A DNA stretch of 55,346 nt, taken from the NCBI GenBank assembly GCA_017643685.1, contig JAEPMY010000007.1:1-55346 (forward strand), written 5' to 3'. The translations under genes were made by a program, and so were the position numbers. Of the stretch, positions 35,803-45,492 are shown one piece after another. The first letter of the stretch is position 1; each line of letters opens with the position of its first letter. This DNA is from Sneathiella sp. GTDB taxonomy: Bacteria > Pseudomonadota > Alphaproteobacteria > Sneathiellales > Sneathiellaceae. Below the pieces are notes generated by a model. That model did not search any database, had not been told where the DNA came from, and saw only the letters and a list, made by a program, of their open reading frames with translations.

Positions 35803-36417
35803 ATGTGTGTAAAATCCTCTTTGGCAGCGCTAAGCCTTGCGGCTGGTCTGTCTCTTGCCACTTCTTCTGATGTTATGGCTCAGCCCCCTGCCCCGAGTAC
35901 TGACTTGATCAACAAGGCCGTTATTGGGGATCTCTACAAGGCTTTTGACAAGCCAGTCGTCAAAATTTCAGTACTCTCGCAAAACAAGAAGCACGCCAAT
36001 ATTGGTCAGGCTGAAATTGACAGCCTCGACAAACAATGGCGGGAAGAGCGCAAAAAAGAAGATCAGCCTTTGATCGCCTCGACGCTCACAAATCCGCTCT
36101 CCAGCTATTTGACGCAAATTCAATCTGCATCGCTGGGTCTATACACGGAGATTTTCGTGATGGACTCAAAAGGATTGAACGTTGGCCAAAGCGCGATCTC
36201 TTCAGATTATTGGCAGGGTGATGAAGCCAAGTTTCAACAAACCTTCCCCAAAGGATCCGGCGTCTTCTTCATTGATGAGCCGGAGTTTGATGAAGATCGT
36301 CAGATCTGGCGAGTACAGCTAAACGCAACTGTGTCCGACGGTAAGGAAAACCCCATTGGTGCCATTACAGTTGAATTTAATCTGACAGAACTGGCCCGTC
36401 GGGCGGCTCAATCCTAA
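35803..36417 (+). CDS. Secreted stand-alone Cache-like (PDC) sensor domain protein
   Basis: The 204-residue protein begins with a Sec signal peptide (about 1-26, ending DVMAQ). An amphipathic helix and a mixed alpha/beta region follow, with [20 protein letters not shown] and [20 protein letters not shown]. This matches the single-Cache/PDC fold normally found as the extracellular part of chemoreceptors and kinases. Here it has no membrane anchor or signalling domain. It ends 23 bp before a chemoreceptor gene on the same strand, so it may be a periplasmic ligand-binding partner of that receptor. That role is inference. Confidence 0.78.
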   Translation: MCVKSSLAALSLAAGLSLATSSDVMAQPPAPSTDLINKAVIGDLYKAFDKPVVKISVLSQNKKHANIGQAEIDSLDKQWREERKKEDQPLIASTLTNPLSSYLTQIQSASLGLYTEIFVMDSKGLNVGQSAISSDYWQGDEAKFQQTFPKGSGVFFIDEPEFDEDRQIWRVQLNATVSDGKENPIGAITVEFNLTELARRAAQS

Positions 36418-36440
36418 CTGCAGAAAAAGCGACTAGAACA

Positions 36441-38210
36441 ATGAATATAATGCAAAATCTCAAGATCGCATCAAAACTGACAGTCAGTTTTTCTGTTTTG
36501 ATTGCCATCGCCATTGCTATGGTTATCGCGGCTTTTTTGTCTATTGCAGACATCAAATCCGCTGACAGCACCAGCCAGCAAGCGCAAGCAACCGCAACCA
36601 TTAACAATCACTATCAGCGGAGCTTCCAGATCGAGGCCAGCAGCTTATCCTCATACCTGCTGACCGGCGACCGCAGCTATGTGGACACATACGATAGCAA
36701 TGCCGCAAAAGCGGAAGGCCTCTACAAGGAATTGACAAGCTCAACTGCTGATACGCAAATTCTGGAAATTGCGGCAAAGCTTGAGAGCATTCGCCAGGAC
36801 TGGCAAACAAATATCGCAAAACAGCAATTGATGCTGATGCGCAACCACCTGACCGTCAACGAAGCTCGCGCGATCGAGGTATCGGGTGAGCCAAAAGCAA
36901 AGCTGGATGAGTTCTTTAACACAGCTGCAGAGCTGAACAATGCGGTTCAGACAATCGTTGTCCAAACCATCGCCCAGAAAGAAAGCGCAACCCAGAATTT
37001 CACCTATGTAATTATGGGGTCTGTTCTGGTTTTGGTTCTCATCTCCATCACGCTTGGGATTATTTTGACCAAATCCATCGCGGGTCCAGTATCCAGCATG
37101 ACAAAAACCATGGGCGAGCTTGCCAACGGCAATCTGGATATCGATTTGGACGTTTCTGATCGTAAAGATGAAATTGGGGATATGGTCCGCTCTGTAGTTG
37201 TCTTCCGAGACGGCGCCATTGAACAGAACCGCCTTCGCGAAGAAACTGAGCGCCGCGAAAAAGAAGAGATGGAGCAGCGCCGTAAAGCACGCGAAATTGA
37301 AGAAGCCCGCGCCGCCCAAGAGCGGGAGCGTGAAGCTAAAGAAGCAGCTGAGAAATCAGCTCGCGCAGAACGCCTGACCGAAATTGTTCACAATTTCGAA
37401 AGCCGTGTCTCTTCTCAGATGTCCCGGATGGAAGGTTCTGCCGGTGAGCTGAAACTAACTGCTGAGCAAATGGTCTCCACCGCGGACAGTTCAAAAGAGA
37501 TTGCAACAGTAGTGGCAAGTGCCGCTCGTGAAGCCTCTGGCAACACTCAGACAGTTGCGGCGGCAGCGGAAGAACTTTCCGCTTCCATCGCTGAGATTAA
37601 CCGTCAGGTGTCACAAGCCACACGCGTCTCTGAGGAGGCCGTTGAAGAAGCCGAGAACTCCAGTACTTCCGTCGGCTCTCTTGCCTCCTCTACCAAGAAA
37701 ATTGGGGAGATTGTCGGGATCATTAACGACATTGCCTCTCAGACGAACCTGCTGGCACTGAACGCCACCATTGAGGCGGCCCGCGCAGGTGAAGCTGGTA
37801 AAGGCTTCGCCGTTGTGGCGAGCGAGGTAAAATCGCTTGCAAACCAAACCGCGCGTGCAACCGAAGAAATCGCCGCACAGATCAGCGAGATGCAAAACGC
37901 CTCCGATGGCACCGTTGAAGCGATTGATAAAATCGGCAAGGTCATTCAATCCATTCGGGAAGCCAATGTGGGTATCTCTTCTGCTATTGAAGAGCAGACA
38001 GCCGCAACTGGTGAGATTTCTCGCAATGTGCAGGAAGCCTCCCGCGGGACAGATCAGGTTTCCTCTAACATCGAAGAGGTTTCTCGCAAAGCGCAGGAGA
38101 CACGCGATTCTTCCAGTAACGTCCTGAACGCCTCCAACGGCCTCAGCTCGCTTTCAGATGAGCTGCAGCAGGATATCTCAACCTTCCTTGAGGATGTTCG
38201 CGCTGTTTAG
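36441..38210 (+). CDS. Methyl-accepting chemotaxis protein
   Basis: The 589-residue receptor has TM1 (about 13-38), a helical periplasmic domain (about 39-190, four-helix/CHASE3-like), TM2 (about 193-215), HAMP (about 216-270), a charged Glu/Arg-rich coiled coil (270-310) and the MA signalling domain (about 330-589). Its hairpin tip is near [20 protein letters not shown]. There is no C-terminal CheR-tethering pentapeptide. Its own periplasmic domain is not of the Cache type, while the preceding gene encodes a free Cache-like protein. Confidence 0.95.
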   Translation: MNIMQNLKIASKLTVSFSVLIAIAIAMVIAAFLSIADIKSADSTSQQAQATATINNHYQRSFQIEASSLSSYLLTGDRSYVDTYDSNAAKAEGLYKELTSSTADTQILEIAAKLESIRQDWQTNIAKQQLMLMRNHLTVNEARAIEVSGEPKAKLDEFFNTAAELNNAVQTIVVQTIAQKESATQNFTYVIMGSVLVLVLISITLGIILTKSIAGPVSSMTKTMGELANGNLDIDLDVSDRKDEIGDMVRSVVVFRDGAIEQNRLREETERREKEEMEQRRKAREIEEARAAQEREREAKEAAEKSARAERLTEIVHNFESRVSSQMSRMEGSAGELKLTAEQMVSTADSSKEIATVVASAAREASGNTQTVAAAAEELSASIAEINRQVSQATRVSEEAVEEAENSSTSVGSLASSTKKIGEIVGIINDIASQTNLLALNATIEAARAGEAGKGFAVVASEVKSLANQTARATEEIAAQISEMQNASDGTVEAIDKIGKVIQSIREANVGISSAIEEQTAATGEISRNVQEASRGTDQVSSNIEEVSRKAQETRDSSSNVLNASNGLSSLSDELQQDISTFLEDVRAV

Positions 38211-38227
38211 GGCGAAAAAATTCCAAC

Positions 38228-38257
38228 AAAAAAGCCGGCTGAAAAGCCGGCTTTTTT
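38228..38257. terminator. Bidirectional terminator between the chemoreceptor and zeta subunit genes
   Basis: AAAAAAGCCGGCT, a GAAA tetraloop and AGCCGGCTTTTTT form a long stem with T runs on both strands. It lies between convergent genes and can serve both. Confidence 0.93.
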
Positions 38258-38274
38258 AATGCGTACAGTATAAC

Positions 38275-38598
38275 TTACTGGCCAGCGTGGATCTGTTCCC
38301 GCGCTTTTACCAGCAATTCTTCCATTTCACGGCGAATGCGGTGATCGGACATTTCAACGCTTTTGGCATCAAGATCGCCCCGAACTTTACGGAAGACATC
38401 GTCGTCGCCTTTTTCTTCAAAGTCAGCAACAACAACTTCTTTGGCATAGGCGTCAGCTGCCTCTCCTTCCAGACCCATCAGATCTGCGGCCCAAAGGCCC
38501 AGCAGTTTGTTACGGCGCGCAACCGCTTTAAATTCCTGCTCTTCGTTCAAAGCAAATTTGCCTTCGTGAGCTTTTCCGAGATCATCAATACCTGACAT
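38275..38598 (-). CDS. F1-ATPase inhibitor zeta subunit (DUF1476)
   Basis: The 107-residue protein matches the alphaproteobacterial zeta subunit first described in Paracoccus: an N-terminal inhibitory segment (DDLGKAHEGKFALNEEQEF) and a four-helix body with ARRNKLLGLWAADLMGLEG and DDDVFRKVRGDL. It enters the F1 head and blocks ATP hydrolysis without stopping synthesis. AGAAGGACC lies before the ATG. It stands alone, as is usual for this gene. Confidence 0.93.
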   Translation of the reverse strand: MSGIDDLGKAHEGKFALNEEQEFKAVARRNKLLGLWAADLMGLEGEAADAYAKEVVVADFEEKGDDDVFRKVRGDLDAKSVEMSDHRIRREMEELLVKAREQIHAGQ

Positions 38599-38913
38599 CT
38601 TCTGGTCCTTCTGAATTTCCCTAATAGTTCCGGGTCCAAGCCTTTGCCCCGTTTTTCATTTCTCTATATACATCAAAGACGGATAAACACCATAGGTGAC
38701 TTGGAATTTTTTCCGATTTTCTATGTCAAAACTGTTACGAGTTGTTGTGTTCAGTGCATAACTGAACTAAGGTCCGCTCAGATTCGACGATATCGCTGGA
38801 TCACTTAACATGTACGGCTCTTTCGGATCCTTGGTGATCTCTTTGAAATCGGGGCCGTTTTGTATTTTTCCGCTCGGCCATTAAGCTTTGGCCCCTATGT
38901 TGGAGTGGCGCAA
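38599..38913. other. Leader/promoter region of purC with palindrome and hairpin
   Basis: This 315-bp gap holds the promoters of the zeta gene (minus) and purC (plus). At 38749-38767 lies the inverted repeat GTTCAG-N7-CTGAAC. At 38876-38893, just before the purC ribosome binding site, GGCCA and TGGCC can form a small hairpin. I do not recognise a purine riboswitch or PurR box, and I see no gene. Confidence 0.45.
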
Positions 38914-39678
38914 ATGACCCGCCGTAGACGTGTCTACGAAGGAAAAGCCAAAGTCCTTTTTGAAGGACCAGAACCTGGCACCCTTGTTCAATATTTCAAA
39001 GATGACGCAACCGCCTTCAACGGCGAAAAAAAATCTACCGTAACCGGTAAAGGCGTCCTCAATAACCGCATCTCTGAGCATCTGATGAACCGCCTTGGCG
39101 AAATCGGCATTCAGAACCACTTTATCCGCCGCCTGAACATGCGCGAGCAGTTGATTAAAGAGGTTGAGATCATCCCGGTTGAGGTGATCATCCGCAACGT
39201 GGCTGCAGGTTCCATCTGCACACGTCTGGGCCTTAAAGAAGGTCAGCCACTGCCCCGCGCCCTTGTGGAATTCTGCTATAAATCTGACGATCTAAACGAT
39301 CCATTAATCGCGGAAGAGCATATCACAACATTCGGTTGGGCCACCCCACAGGAAATCGACGACATTATGAATATGTCCCTTCGGGTGAATGATTTCCTTT
39401 GTGGCCTGTTCACCGGCATCGGCATTCGCCTGATCGACTTCAAGTTGGAGTTTGGCCGCTATTTCAATGGGGATGAGATGCAAGTCATCCTCGCTGATGA
39501 GATTAGCCCGGACAACTGCCGCCTTTGGGATATGGCAACCAACGAAAAACTCGACAAAGACAGGTTCCGTAGGGATCTGGGCGGTGTTGAAGACGCATAT
39601 CAGGAAGTGGCAAGGCGCCTCGGCATTATGCCGGAAAGCGGCCCGGGGGACCTCAAAGGGTCTGACGCAATCCAATAA
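38914..39678 (+). CDS. purC: Phosphoribosylaminoimidazole-succinocarboxamide synthase (SAICAR synthetase)
   Basis: The start is the ATG at 38914 after TGGAGTGG; an upstream in-frame opening at 38860 is not supported. The 254-residue enzyme has the N-terminal [27 protein letters not shown] (the family's RN-x-A motif), FKLEFGRY and [14 protein letters not shown]. It joins aspartate to CAIR in purine synthesis. It is followed by a terminator-like hairpin and then purS. Confidence 0.97.
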   Translation: MTRRRRVYEGKAKVLFEGPEPGTLVQYFKDDATAFNGEKKSTVTGKGVLNNRISEHLMNRLGEIGIQNHFIRRLNMREQLIKEVEIIPVEVIIRNVAAGSICTRLGLKEGQPLPRALVEFCYKSDDLNDPLIAEEHITTFGWATPQEIDDIMNMSLRVNDFLCGLFTGIGIRLIDFKLEFGRYFNGDEMQVILADEISPDNCRLWDMATNEKLDKDRFRRDLGGVEDAYQEVARRLGIMPESGPGDLKGSDAIQ

Positions 39679-39682
39679 ATTC

Positions 39683-39709
39683 AAAGGCGCAATAATTGCG
39701 CCTTTTTTC
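39683..39709 (+). terminator. Terminator-like hairpin between purC and purS
   Basis: AAAGGCGCAA, a 3-nt TAA loop and TTGCGCCTTT form a strong stem followed by a T run. It lies inside what would otherwise be one pur operon, so it may attenuate purSQL transcription. Confidence 0.85.
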
Positions 39710-39737
39710 TTTGCTTCAAATGACAAGGTTTGAATAG

Positions 39738-39980
39738 ATGAAGGCTCGTGTAACTATCTCACTTAAGAACGGTGTGCTGGATCCACAGGGTAAAGCCATT
39801 GAACATGCGCTGCATGGACTGGGTTTTGAAGGCGTCGGTGACGTCCGTCAGGGTAAAGTAATTGAACTGGATCTGGGCGATATTTCCAAAGAAGACGCCC
39901 CTGCCACGGTTGACAAAATGTGCACACAGCTGCTCGCCAATACCGTGATTGAAAATTACGCCATCGAACTTCTCGACTAA
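39738..39980 (+). CDS. purS: FGAM synthase subunit PurS
   Basis: The 80-residue protein has the PurS pattern: KARVTISLKNGVLDPQGKAI, a GL-GFEGVGDVRQGKVIEL strand and an NTVIENYAIEL end. It bridges PurQ and the small-type PurL so that ammonia can pass between them. The order purS-purQ-purL is the usual one. Confidence 0.96.
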   Translation: MKARVTISLKNGVLDPQGKAIEHALHGLGFEGVGDVRQGKVIELDLGDISKEDAPATVDKMCTQLLANTVIENYAIELLD

Positions 39981-40007
39981 GACACCTATTCAAGGAGACT
40001 GAGCCCG

Positions 40008-40697
40008 ATGAAGGCCGCAGTTATCGTATTTCCAGGGTCCAATTGTGACCGCGACATGAAAGTCGCCATTGAACAGTCCATGGGCAGCACCCCTGCCATG
40101 GTCTGGCATGGCGATAGCGAACTCCCAGAAACGGATCTGATCGCCATTCCTGGTGGTTTTTCCTACGGCGACTATCTGCGTTGCGGCGCAATCGCTGGCA
40201 ACTCCCCGATTATGCGGGAAGTTGTGAAAAAAGCATCTGAAGGTGTTCCTGTTCTTGCCGTTTGTAACGGTTTCCAGATCGCGACAGAAACCGGTATGTT
40301 GCCGGGTGCGCTTCTGCGCAACGCCAACCAGAAATTCATCTGTAAAGATGTTGATCTGCAGGTTGTTGGCCGGAATGAGCGTTTCGTCGGTGAGTTTGAA
40401 AACGGTCAGATCGTGCGCTTCCCCGTCGCCCATCACGATGGCAACTTTTATGCCGATGATGAAACACTGGCCCGCCTTGAAGGTGAAGGTCAGGTGGCAT
40501 TCCGTTACGCCGATAGCGACGGAAATGTCAATGATGCCACCAACATCAATGGCTCTCGCAATAACATTGCCGGGATCTATAACGAGGCTGGCAACATTCT
40601 TGGCCTGATGCCCCATCCGGAGCGCCTGATCAGCGAACAGCTGGGCGGCACCGATGGTAAAATCTTCTTCGACAACCTGATCAATTCCCTGAGCTGA
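40008..40697 (+). CDS. purQ: FGAM synthase glutaminase subunit PurQ
   Basis: The 229-residue class I glutamine amidotransferase has the nucleophilic cysteine in [23 protein letters not shown], and the His-Glu pair in LMPHPERL. It frees ammonia from glutamine for PurL. A GGAGA site lies before its ATG. Confidence 0.97.
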   Translation: MKAAVIVFPGSNCDRDMKVAIEQSMGSTPAMVWHGDSELPETDLIAIPGGFSYGDYLRCGAIAGNSPIMREVVKKASEGVPVLAVCNGFQIATETGMLPGALLRNANQKFICKDVDLQVVGRNERFVGEFENGQIVRFPVAHHDGNFYADDETLARLEGEGQVAFRYADSDGNVNDATNINGSRNNIAGIYNEAGNILGLMPHPERLISEQLGGTDGKIFFDNLINSLS

Positions 40698-40705
40698 GTA
40701 GCACC

Positions 40706-42913
40706 ATGACGGAAATTACTAAAGAAATCGTCGCTGAACACGGCCTGTCGGAAAGCGAATATGAACTGGCCCTCGAAATTCTGGGTCGCACACCAAACCT
40801 GACAGAGCTGGGTATCTTCTCTGTGATGTGGAGTGAGCATTGCTCCTACAAATCATCAAAGAAATGGCTGAAAACTCTGCCAACAGAAGCCCCTTGGGTC
40901 ATCTGCGGTCCGGGTGAAAACGCCGGTGTGATCGATATTGGTGATGGCCAAGCCGCCATTTTTAAAATGGAAAGCCATAACCACCCTTCTTATATCGAGC
41001 CCTATCAAGGCGCCGCCACAGGTGTGGGCGGTATCCTTAGGGACGTCTTCACCATGGGTGCCCGCCCGATCGCTAACATGAACGCGCTGCGGTTTGGTCG
41101 TCCGGACCATCCAAAAACACGGCATCTAGTTTCCGGTGTGGTTGCAGGTATCGGCGGTTATGGTAACTGCATGGGTATTCCAACAGTGGGCGGTGAAACC
41201 AACTTCCACGAGTCATATGACGGCAATATCCTCGTCAACGCCATGACCGTTGGTCTGGCGGATACGGACAACATTTTCTACTCCGCTGCGGCGGGTGTCG
41301 GAAACCCGGTTGTTTACGTTGGCTCCAAAACCGGCCGCGACGGTATTCACGGCGCGACAATGGCCTCCGCTGAGTTTGATGATGACAGTGAAGAGAAACG
41401 CCCAACAGTTCAGGTTGGTGACCCGTTCACTGAAAAACTCCTGCTGGAAGCCTGTCTGGAACTGATGGCCACTGACGCCATCGTCGCTATTCAGGACATG
41501 GGCGCTGCGGGTCTCACCTCCTCCTCCTTCGAGATGGCGGATAAAGGCGGCGTTGGCATTCAGCTTGATCTGGATAACGTTCCAATGCGCGAAGAAGGCA
41601 TGACCCCATATGAGATCATGCTTTCTGAAAGTCAGGAACGGATGCTGATGATCCTGAAACCAGGCCGCGAGGAAGAAGCCCGCGCGATTTTCCACAAATG
41701 GGAACTGGATTTCGCCATCATCGGTAAAGTAACTGATACCGGCCGCATGGTCCTTACCATGCATGGTGATACAGTGGCTGATCTGCCGGTGGCACCGCTT
41801 GCGGATAGTGCCCCTGAATATGATCGTCCTTGGGTTCCGACAGAGCGCCCTGCTCCGCTGGGTGCGGATGATGTTGCAGCCCCTGCTGATCTCGGCGCCA
41901 CGCTGGTTCAGATGATGGGTTCTGCAAATATCGCAAGTCGCAAATGGATTTGGGAGCAGTATGACCACATGGTCATGGGTGACACCATTCAGCGCCCCGG
42001 CGGTGATGCAGGTGTTGTTCGGATCCACGGCACAGACAAAGCGCTGGCCGTGACCACCGACTGTACCCCTCGGTATTGCTATGCTCACCCGGAAACGGGC
42101 GGTGCGCAGGCCGTTGTGGAAACATGGCGGAACCTGACCGCAACAGGTGCAAAACCACTTGCGATCACAGACTGCATGAACTTTGGCAACCCACAGCGCC
42201 CTGAAATCATGGGTCAGTTTGTTGGCTGTATCAATGGCATGCGAGAAGCTTGTGTGGCCCTCGATTACCCGGTCGTCTCCGGTAACGTGTCTTTGTATAA
42301 CGAAACAAACGGCACAGGTATTTTCCCAACACCGGCCATTGGTGGTGTGGGTCTGCTTGAAAAATCCGAACAGATGATGACCCTCGCCTTTAAGGGCGCA
42401 GGTGAGACCATCATGGTTGTCGGTGAGACAACGGGTGAAATGGGTCAGACCATTTACCTGAAAGAAATCGAAGGTCGCGAAGAAGGCGCACCACCTGCCA
42501 TTGACCTTGCAAAAGAGCGCCTCAATGGTGATTTTGTGCGAAGCCTGATCCATGGCGGTGACGTGACAGCTTGTCATGATATTGCCGACGGCGGTCTTCT
42601 GGTGGCGATCTCTGAAATGGCACTGGCGGGTAACGTCGGCGCGGATCTGGACCTTGGGGAGGCATTGCCTGCTCATGTAGCGGCTTTTGCCGAAGATCAG
42701 GCCCGTTACGTGATCACCGTGTCTGCTGATAATGTAGAGGCCGTCACCGAAAAGGCGAAAAATGCAAATGTGCCTCTTCAAATTGTTGGAACGACCGGTC
42801 ATAATGAGATCAAGGTTGGAAAATCCGCGTCGGTATCCCTACATGATATCAGAAGCGCGCATACAAACTGGCTTCCTGGCCTGATGGCCGCGCCAGGAAG
42901 TGATAAGGAGTAA
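40706..42913 (+). CDS. purL: FGAM synthase subunit PurL (small type)
   Basis: The 735-residue enzyme is of the short PurL type that needs PurS and PurQ. Visible are [15 protein letters not shown] near the N terminus, [34 protein letters not shown], and in the second half [19 protein letters not shown] and [16 protein letters not shown]. It uses ATP and ammonia to convert FGAR to FGAM. It starts 9 bp after purQ. Confidence 0.97.
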   Translation: MTEITKEIVAEHGLSESEYELALEILGRTPNLTELGIFSVMWSEHCSYKSSKKWLKTLPTEAPWVICGPGENAGVIDIGDGQAAIFKMESHNHPSYIEPYQGAATGVGGILRDVFTMGARPIANMNALRFGRPDHPKTRHLVSGVVAGIGGYGNCMGIPTVGGETNFHESYDGNILVNAMTVGLADTDNIFYSAAAGVGNPVVYVGSKTGRDGIHGATMASAEFDDDSEEKRPTVQVGDPFTEKLLLEACLELMATDAIVAIQDMGAAGLTSSSFEMADKGGVGIQLDLDNVPMREEGMTPYEIMLSESQERMLMILKPGREEEARAIFHKWELDFAIIGKVTDTGRMVLTMHGDTVADLPVAPLADSAPEYDRPWVPTERPAPLGADDVAAPADLGATLVQMMGSANIASRKWIWEQYDHMVMGDTIQRPGGDAGVVRIHGTDKALAVTTDCTPRYCYAHPETGGAQAVVETWRNLTATGAKPLAITDCMNFGNPQRPEIMGQFVGCINGMREACVALDYPVVSGNVSLYNETNGTGIFPTPAIGGVGLLEKSEQMMTLAFKGAGETIMVVGETTGEMGQTIYLKEIEGREEGAPPAIDLAKERLNGDFVRSLIHGGDVTACHDIADGGLLVAISEMALAGNVGADLDLGEALPAHVAAFAEDQARYVITVSADNVEAVTEKAKNANVPLQIVGTTGHNEIKVGKSASVSLHDIRSAHTNWLPGLMAAPGSDKE

Positions 42914-42918
42914 TTTGC

Positions 42919-43155
42919 ATGGCTATGGACGCAAGTGAAATCGAACGGCTGATTATGGAAAGCCTGCCGGATGCGAAAGTGGAAATTACAGACCTGCGGG
43001 GTGATGGTGATCATTACGCAGCTCATGTGGTCTCCGCAGCGTTTGAAGGTCTTCCACGTGTGAAACAGCACCAGCTTGTCTATCAGGCATTGAAAGGCAA
43101 AATGGGTGGTGATCTTCACGCGCTGGCACTTCAAACATCTGCACCCAATAGCTAA
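42919..43155 (+). CDS. BolA/IbaG family protein
   Basis: The 78-residue protein has the BolA core: a class II KH-like fold with DHYAAHVVSAAFEGL and the signature RVKQHQLVYQALKGKMGGDL. BolA proteins bind monothiol glutaredoxins through a shared [2Fe-2S] cluster. The next gene is just such a glutaredoxin, so the pair very likely works in iron-sulfur trafficking or iron sensing. Confidence 0.95.
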   Translation: MAMDASEIERLIMESLPDAKVEITDLRGDGDHYAAHVVSAAFEGLPRVKQHQLVYQALKGKMGGDLHALALQTSAPNS

Positions 43156-43184
43156 CGCGAACAAGGTTTAGAAAGGAATTCTAC

Positions 43185-43520
43185 ATGCTTGACCAAGCAA
43201 CAGAAGAACGCATTAAACAGGAAGTCGGCGGCAGTGACGTCGTCCTGTTCATGAAAGGCTCAGCCGTCTTCCCACAGTGCGGTTTCTCCGCGACTGCGGT
43301 ACAGATCCTCGCACATCTGAATGTGAAATTCAGCACGATCGACGTGCTGCAGGATCCAAGCATCCGCGAAGGCATCAAAGAGTTCAGCCAGTGGCCAACA
43401 ATCCCACAACTCTACGTTAAAGGCGAGTTTGTAGGCGGCTGTGACATCATGCGTGAAATGTTTGAAACTGGTGAAATGCAAACCATGTTCAACGAAAAGC
43501 AGGTTGCACTGGCAAGCTAA
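43185..43520 (+). CDS. grxD: Monothiol glutaredoxin (Grx4/GrxD type)
   Basis: The 111-residue protein has the CGFS active site with C32 in FPQCGFSATAV, the lysine in LFMKG, the WPTIPQLYV cis-proline motif and GGCDIM for glutathione binding. CGFS glutaredoxins hold and pass on [2Fe-2S] clusters. It lies 29 bp after bolA and ends the pur-bolA-grxD run at a strong terminator. Confidence 0.97.
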   Translation: MLDQATEERIKQEVGGSDVVLFMKGSAVFPQCGFSATAVQILAHLNVKFSTIDVLQDPSIREGIKEFSQWPTIPQLYVKGEFVGGCDIMREMFETGEMQTMFNEKQVALAS

Positions 43521-43541
43521 GACTTCCAGATACCTAAATCC

Positions 43542-43573
43542 AAAACGGCGCCTTAAACAGGCGCCGTTTTTTA
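43542..43573 (+). terminator. Rho-independent terminator of grxD
   Basis: AAAACGGCGCC, a 7-nt loop and GGCGCCGTTTT form an 11-bp stem followed by Ts. It closes the purS-purQ-purL-bolA-grxD unit. Confidence 0.93.
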
Positions 43574-43646
43574 TTGCACTAACCCCCTCCATATAGTTGA
43601 ATGACCCGACTGAATAACTAACGCTGATTTTGTATTTGGGGGGCTG

Positions 43647-44174
43647 ATGCAATCACCAGCAATGGACATAAAGATCAGAGGTCGCAAAGGCATTCCGGAA
43701 ATCATCTTTCCGATCAGCCGATTTTGGCGTCTTGCGAGATCTGTAGGGAAAGACGCGCTCCTCCTTTATGTCTCCGCCTTTTTCCTCCTTCAACTCACCG
43801 GCCATAAAATTCAGGCAATAGCGTCTGAAAGCTCGTTCGAACTCTATCAGAACTCGACCCTTTGGATGCTCGGAATGGTCTTGATCATTGCGTTTCTGCT
43901 TTACGGCAATCTTTCTCGAAATATGGAACGACTGCTCTTAAACCGCCCTGACATGACAGCCACAGTGCGCGTTGCGGAAACCGGTGAAGTGACCACAGTT
44001 TCATTTACAACTGAAGACATGCAGCAGTTGGAATTAAAGGAAGGGTCTGACGGGACATCTAACCCAATGATCATTGCCCAGTCCAACAACAAAGCTTATG
44101 AGCTCGGCCAAGCCCTTAACCCAGAAGAGAAAAGATGGCTTTTTCAAACCCTAGAAGCCGCCTACAGGCACTAA
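43647..44174 (+). CDS. Hypothetical two-helix membrane protein, single-module type
   Basis: The 175-residue protein is of no family I know. A short strand (GRKGIPEIIFPIS) is followed by two membrane helices (about 38-55 and 70-90) and a soluble tail that ends ALNPEEKRWLFQTLEAAYR. The same plan occurs in the next gene. The C-terminal pattern of Leu, acidic, basic, Trp resembles tails of short bacterial membrane proteins, but I cannot name the domain. The two genes nearly abut, so they form an operon. Confidence 0.72.
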   Translation: MQSPAMDIKIRGRKGIPEIIFPISRFWRLARSVGKDALLLYVSAFFLLQLTGHKIQAIASESSFELYQNSTLWMLGMVLIIAFLLYGNLSRNMERLLLNRPDMTATVRVAETGEVTTVSFTTEDMQQLELKEGSDGTSNPMIIAQSNNKAYELGQALNPEEKRWLFQTLEAAYRH

Positions 44175-44204
44175 AAATTGAGCGCATGCTTCGGGCGTTT
44201 AATC

Positions 44205-45440
44205 ATGAAGAGAAAGTATTCTCTCGTGGCTAAGCATCCTTTCGCCTCTTTCACAACACAGCGAACTCCAGATGGTCTGTGGATTGTCTTTCCAAGTTCA
44301 GGAGTTGTCCGAAAAATCCGATTGGTTGGGCATATAATCACCTTCGTTTACGTGGGAACAACGTTTTTAATTATTTTCCTAAAGCTGGATGTACCATCAA
44401 TATCAAATCTAATATTTGGCGCTTGGACCCAACCAGCATTTATTTTAGCAATTCTTGGCACCACAATCTTAGGAACCGGTTGGTTCAAAAAAAGTATTAT
44501 TATAACCCGCTACGCAACTGAGCTTAACGCTTTAGACGATGAACCAGAGTTAGAAGACATCAAAACTATACCTCCAAGGGTTAGATTCTACGTCACTGAA
44601 GAAGAAGCTGCCAAAGCTCAATTATACCGCAATTACCTCTCTGTCAAAAACAGCACCGGTGAGTTTGTCGTAGGAAATGAATTAAGTGAGATAGATCGAG
44701 AGAAACTGCTGGGGCTTCTGCAAGAGCAAGCAATAGTTTTAAAACCGATCCCTCGAAAAAATATCCACAAGATCCCCGAAGAAGATCACACTCCTCTGCT
44801 CGAAAGAATGCGAAAGCTCGAACAAGATAAGGAAATACAAGAAAATGACAAACAGCTTCCAAACGTCCCTAAGACCAAAGCTATCAAACCACCAGGCGGC
44901 AGTGCTATTGAAGTATTGAAAACTAGGCGTGGGAATATGTTGCGCTATAGCGTTACCTCCGACAAGACGAGCTTCATAAAAAGGTATTTTGCCATAGGTC
45001 TCTCTATACTCTCCTGTGTTCTCCTTTATCGAATTTCAGATCAATTAACCCTGCTCTGGAAATTATATGGCGTTATTGGGCAGGAGGAGTTTCTTACCCA
45101 TGAACGCGTTCAAGGTTTACTTCTTGAGATTGCTCCAACTTTCGGTGCTATCTTTGTAATACTTTGCGTAATCCCTGTTTTAGTATGGCCAAAACGAAAG
45201 GAGAAAATTCACATAGAAGGCTTAGAGGTAATTGTTGAAAAAGGCGGGAGCCGAAATCCTTTACAACGAAAAAGACAGCTCTCACTGCTTCTGAGTGATT
45301 TGAAAAACCTAAATCTCTCAGGTGACCGGATCATCTTCAAACGAGGTAGAGATATTATTTCTTTTGCCGAAGGTTTGAATGAAGAAGATCGCAGTTGGAT
45401 AATAGACACCCTAAAAGCTAACAACAAATACGTCACTTAA
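44205..45440 (+). CDS. Hypothetical four-helix membrane protein, tandem-module type
   Basis: From the ATG at 44205 the protein has 411 residues; a TTG at 44178 is also possible. It holds two copies of the module of the preceding gene. Copy one has GLWIVFPSSGVVRKIRLVG, two membrane helices, and the tail VVGNELSEIDREKLLGLLQ. A charged linker follows. Copy two has RGNMLRYSVTSDKTSFIKRY, two membrane helices, and the tail AEGLNEEDRSWIIDTLK. The DNA is visibly AT-richer than its neighbours: 22 of 60 bases are G or C at 44401-44460, against 30 of 60 in a purL line. This suggests later arrival. Function unknown. Confidence 0.7.
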   Translation: MKRKYSLVAKHPFASFTTQRTPDGLWIVFPSSGVVRKIRLVGHIITFVYVGTTFLIIFLKLDVPSISNLIFGAWTQPAFILAILGTTILGTGWFKKSIIITRYATELNALDDEPELEDIKTIPPRVRFYVTEEEAAKAQLYRNYLSVKNSTGEFVVGNELSEIDREKLLGLLQEQAIVLKPIPRKNIHKIPEEDHTPLLERMRKLEQDKEIQENDKQLPNVPKTKAIKPPGGSAIEVLKTRRGNMLRYSVTSDKTSFIKRYFAIGLSILSCVLLYRISDQLTLLWKLYGVIGQEEFLTHERVQGLLLEIAPTFGAIFVILCVIPVLVWPKRKEKIHIEGLEVIVEKGGSRNPLQRKRQLSLLLSDLKNLNLSGDRIIFKRGRDIISFAEGLNEEDRSWIIDTLKANNKYVT

Positions 45441-45492
45441 TTCTTTGACGGGTTTTGCGGAAAAGATCATATTGACGCCTGAGAATTAAGAG

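Noticed and set aside
41213-42802. Minus-strand open frame of 529 codons opposite purL
   Set aside because: It is His/Cys/Arg-rich, antisense to a highly conserved enzyme and shows no domain or ribosome site. It is a shadow of purL codon use.
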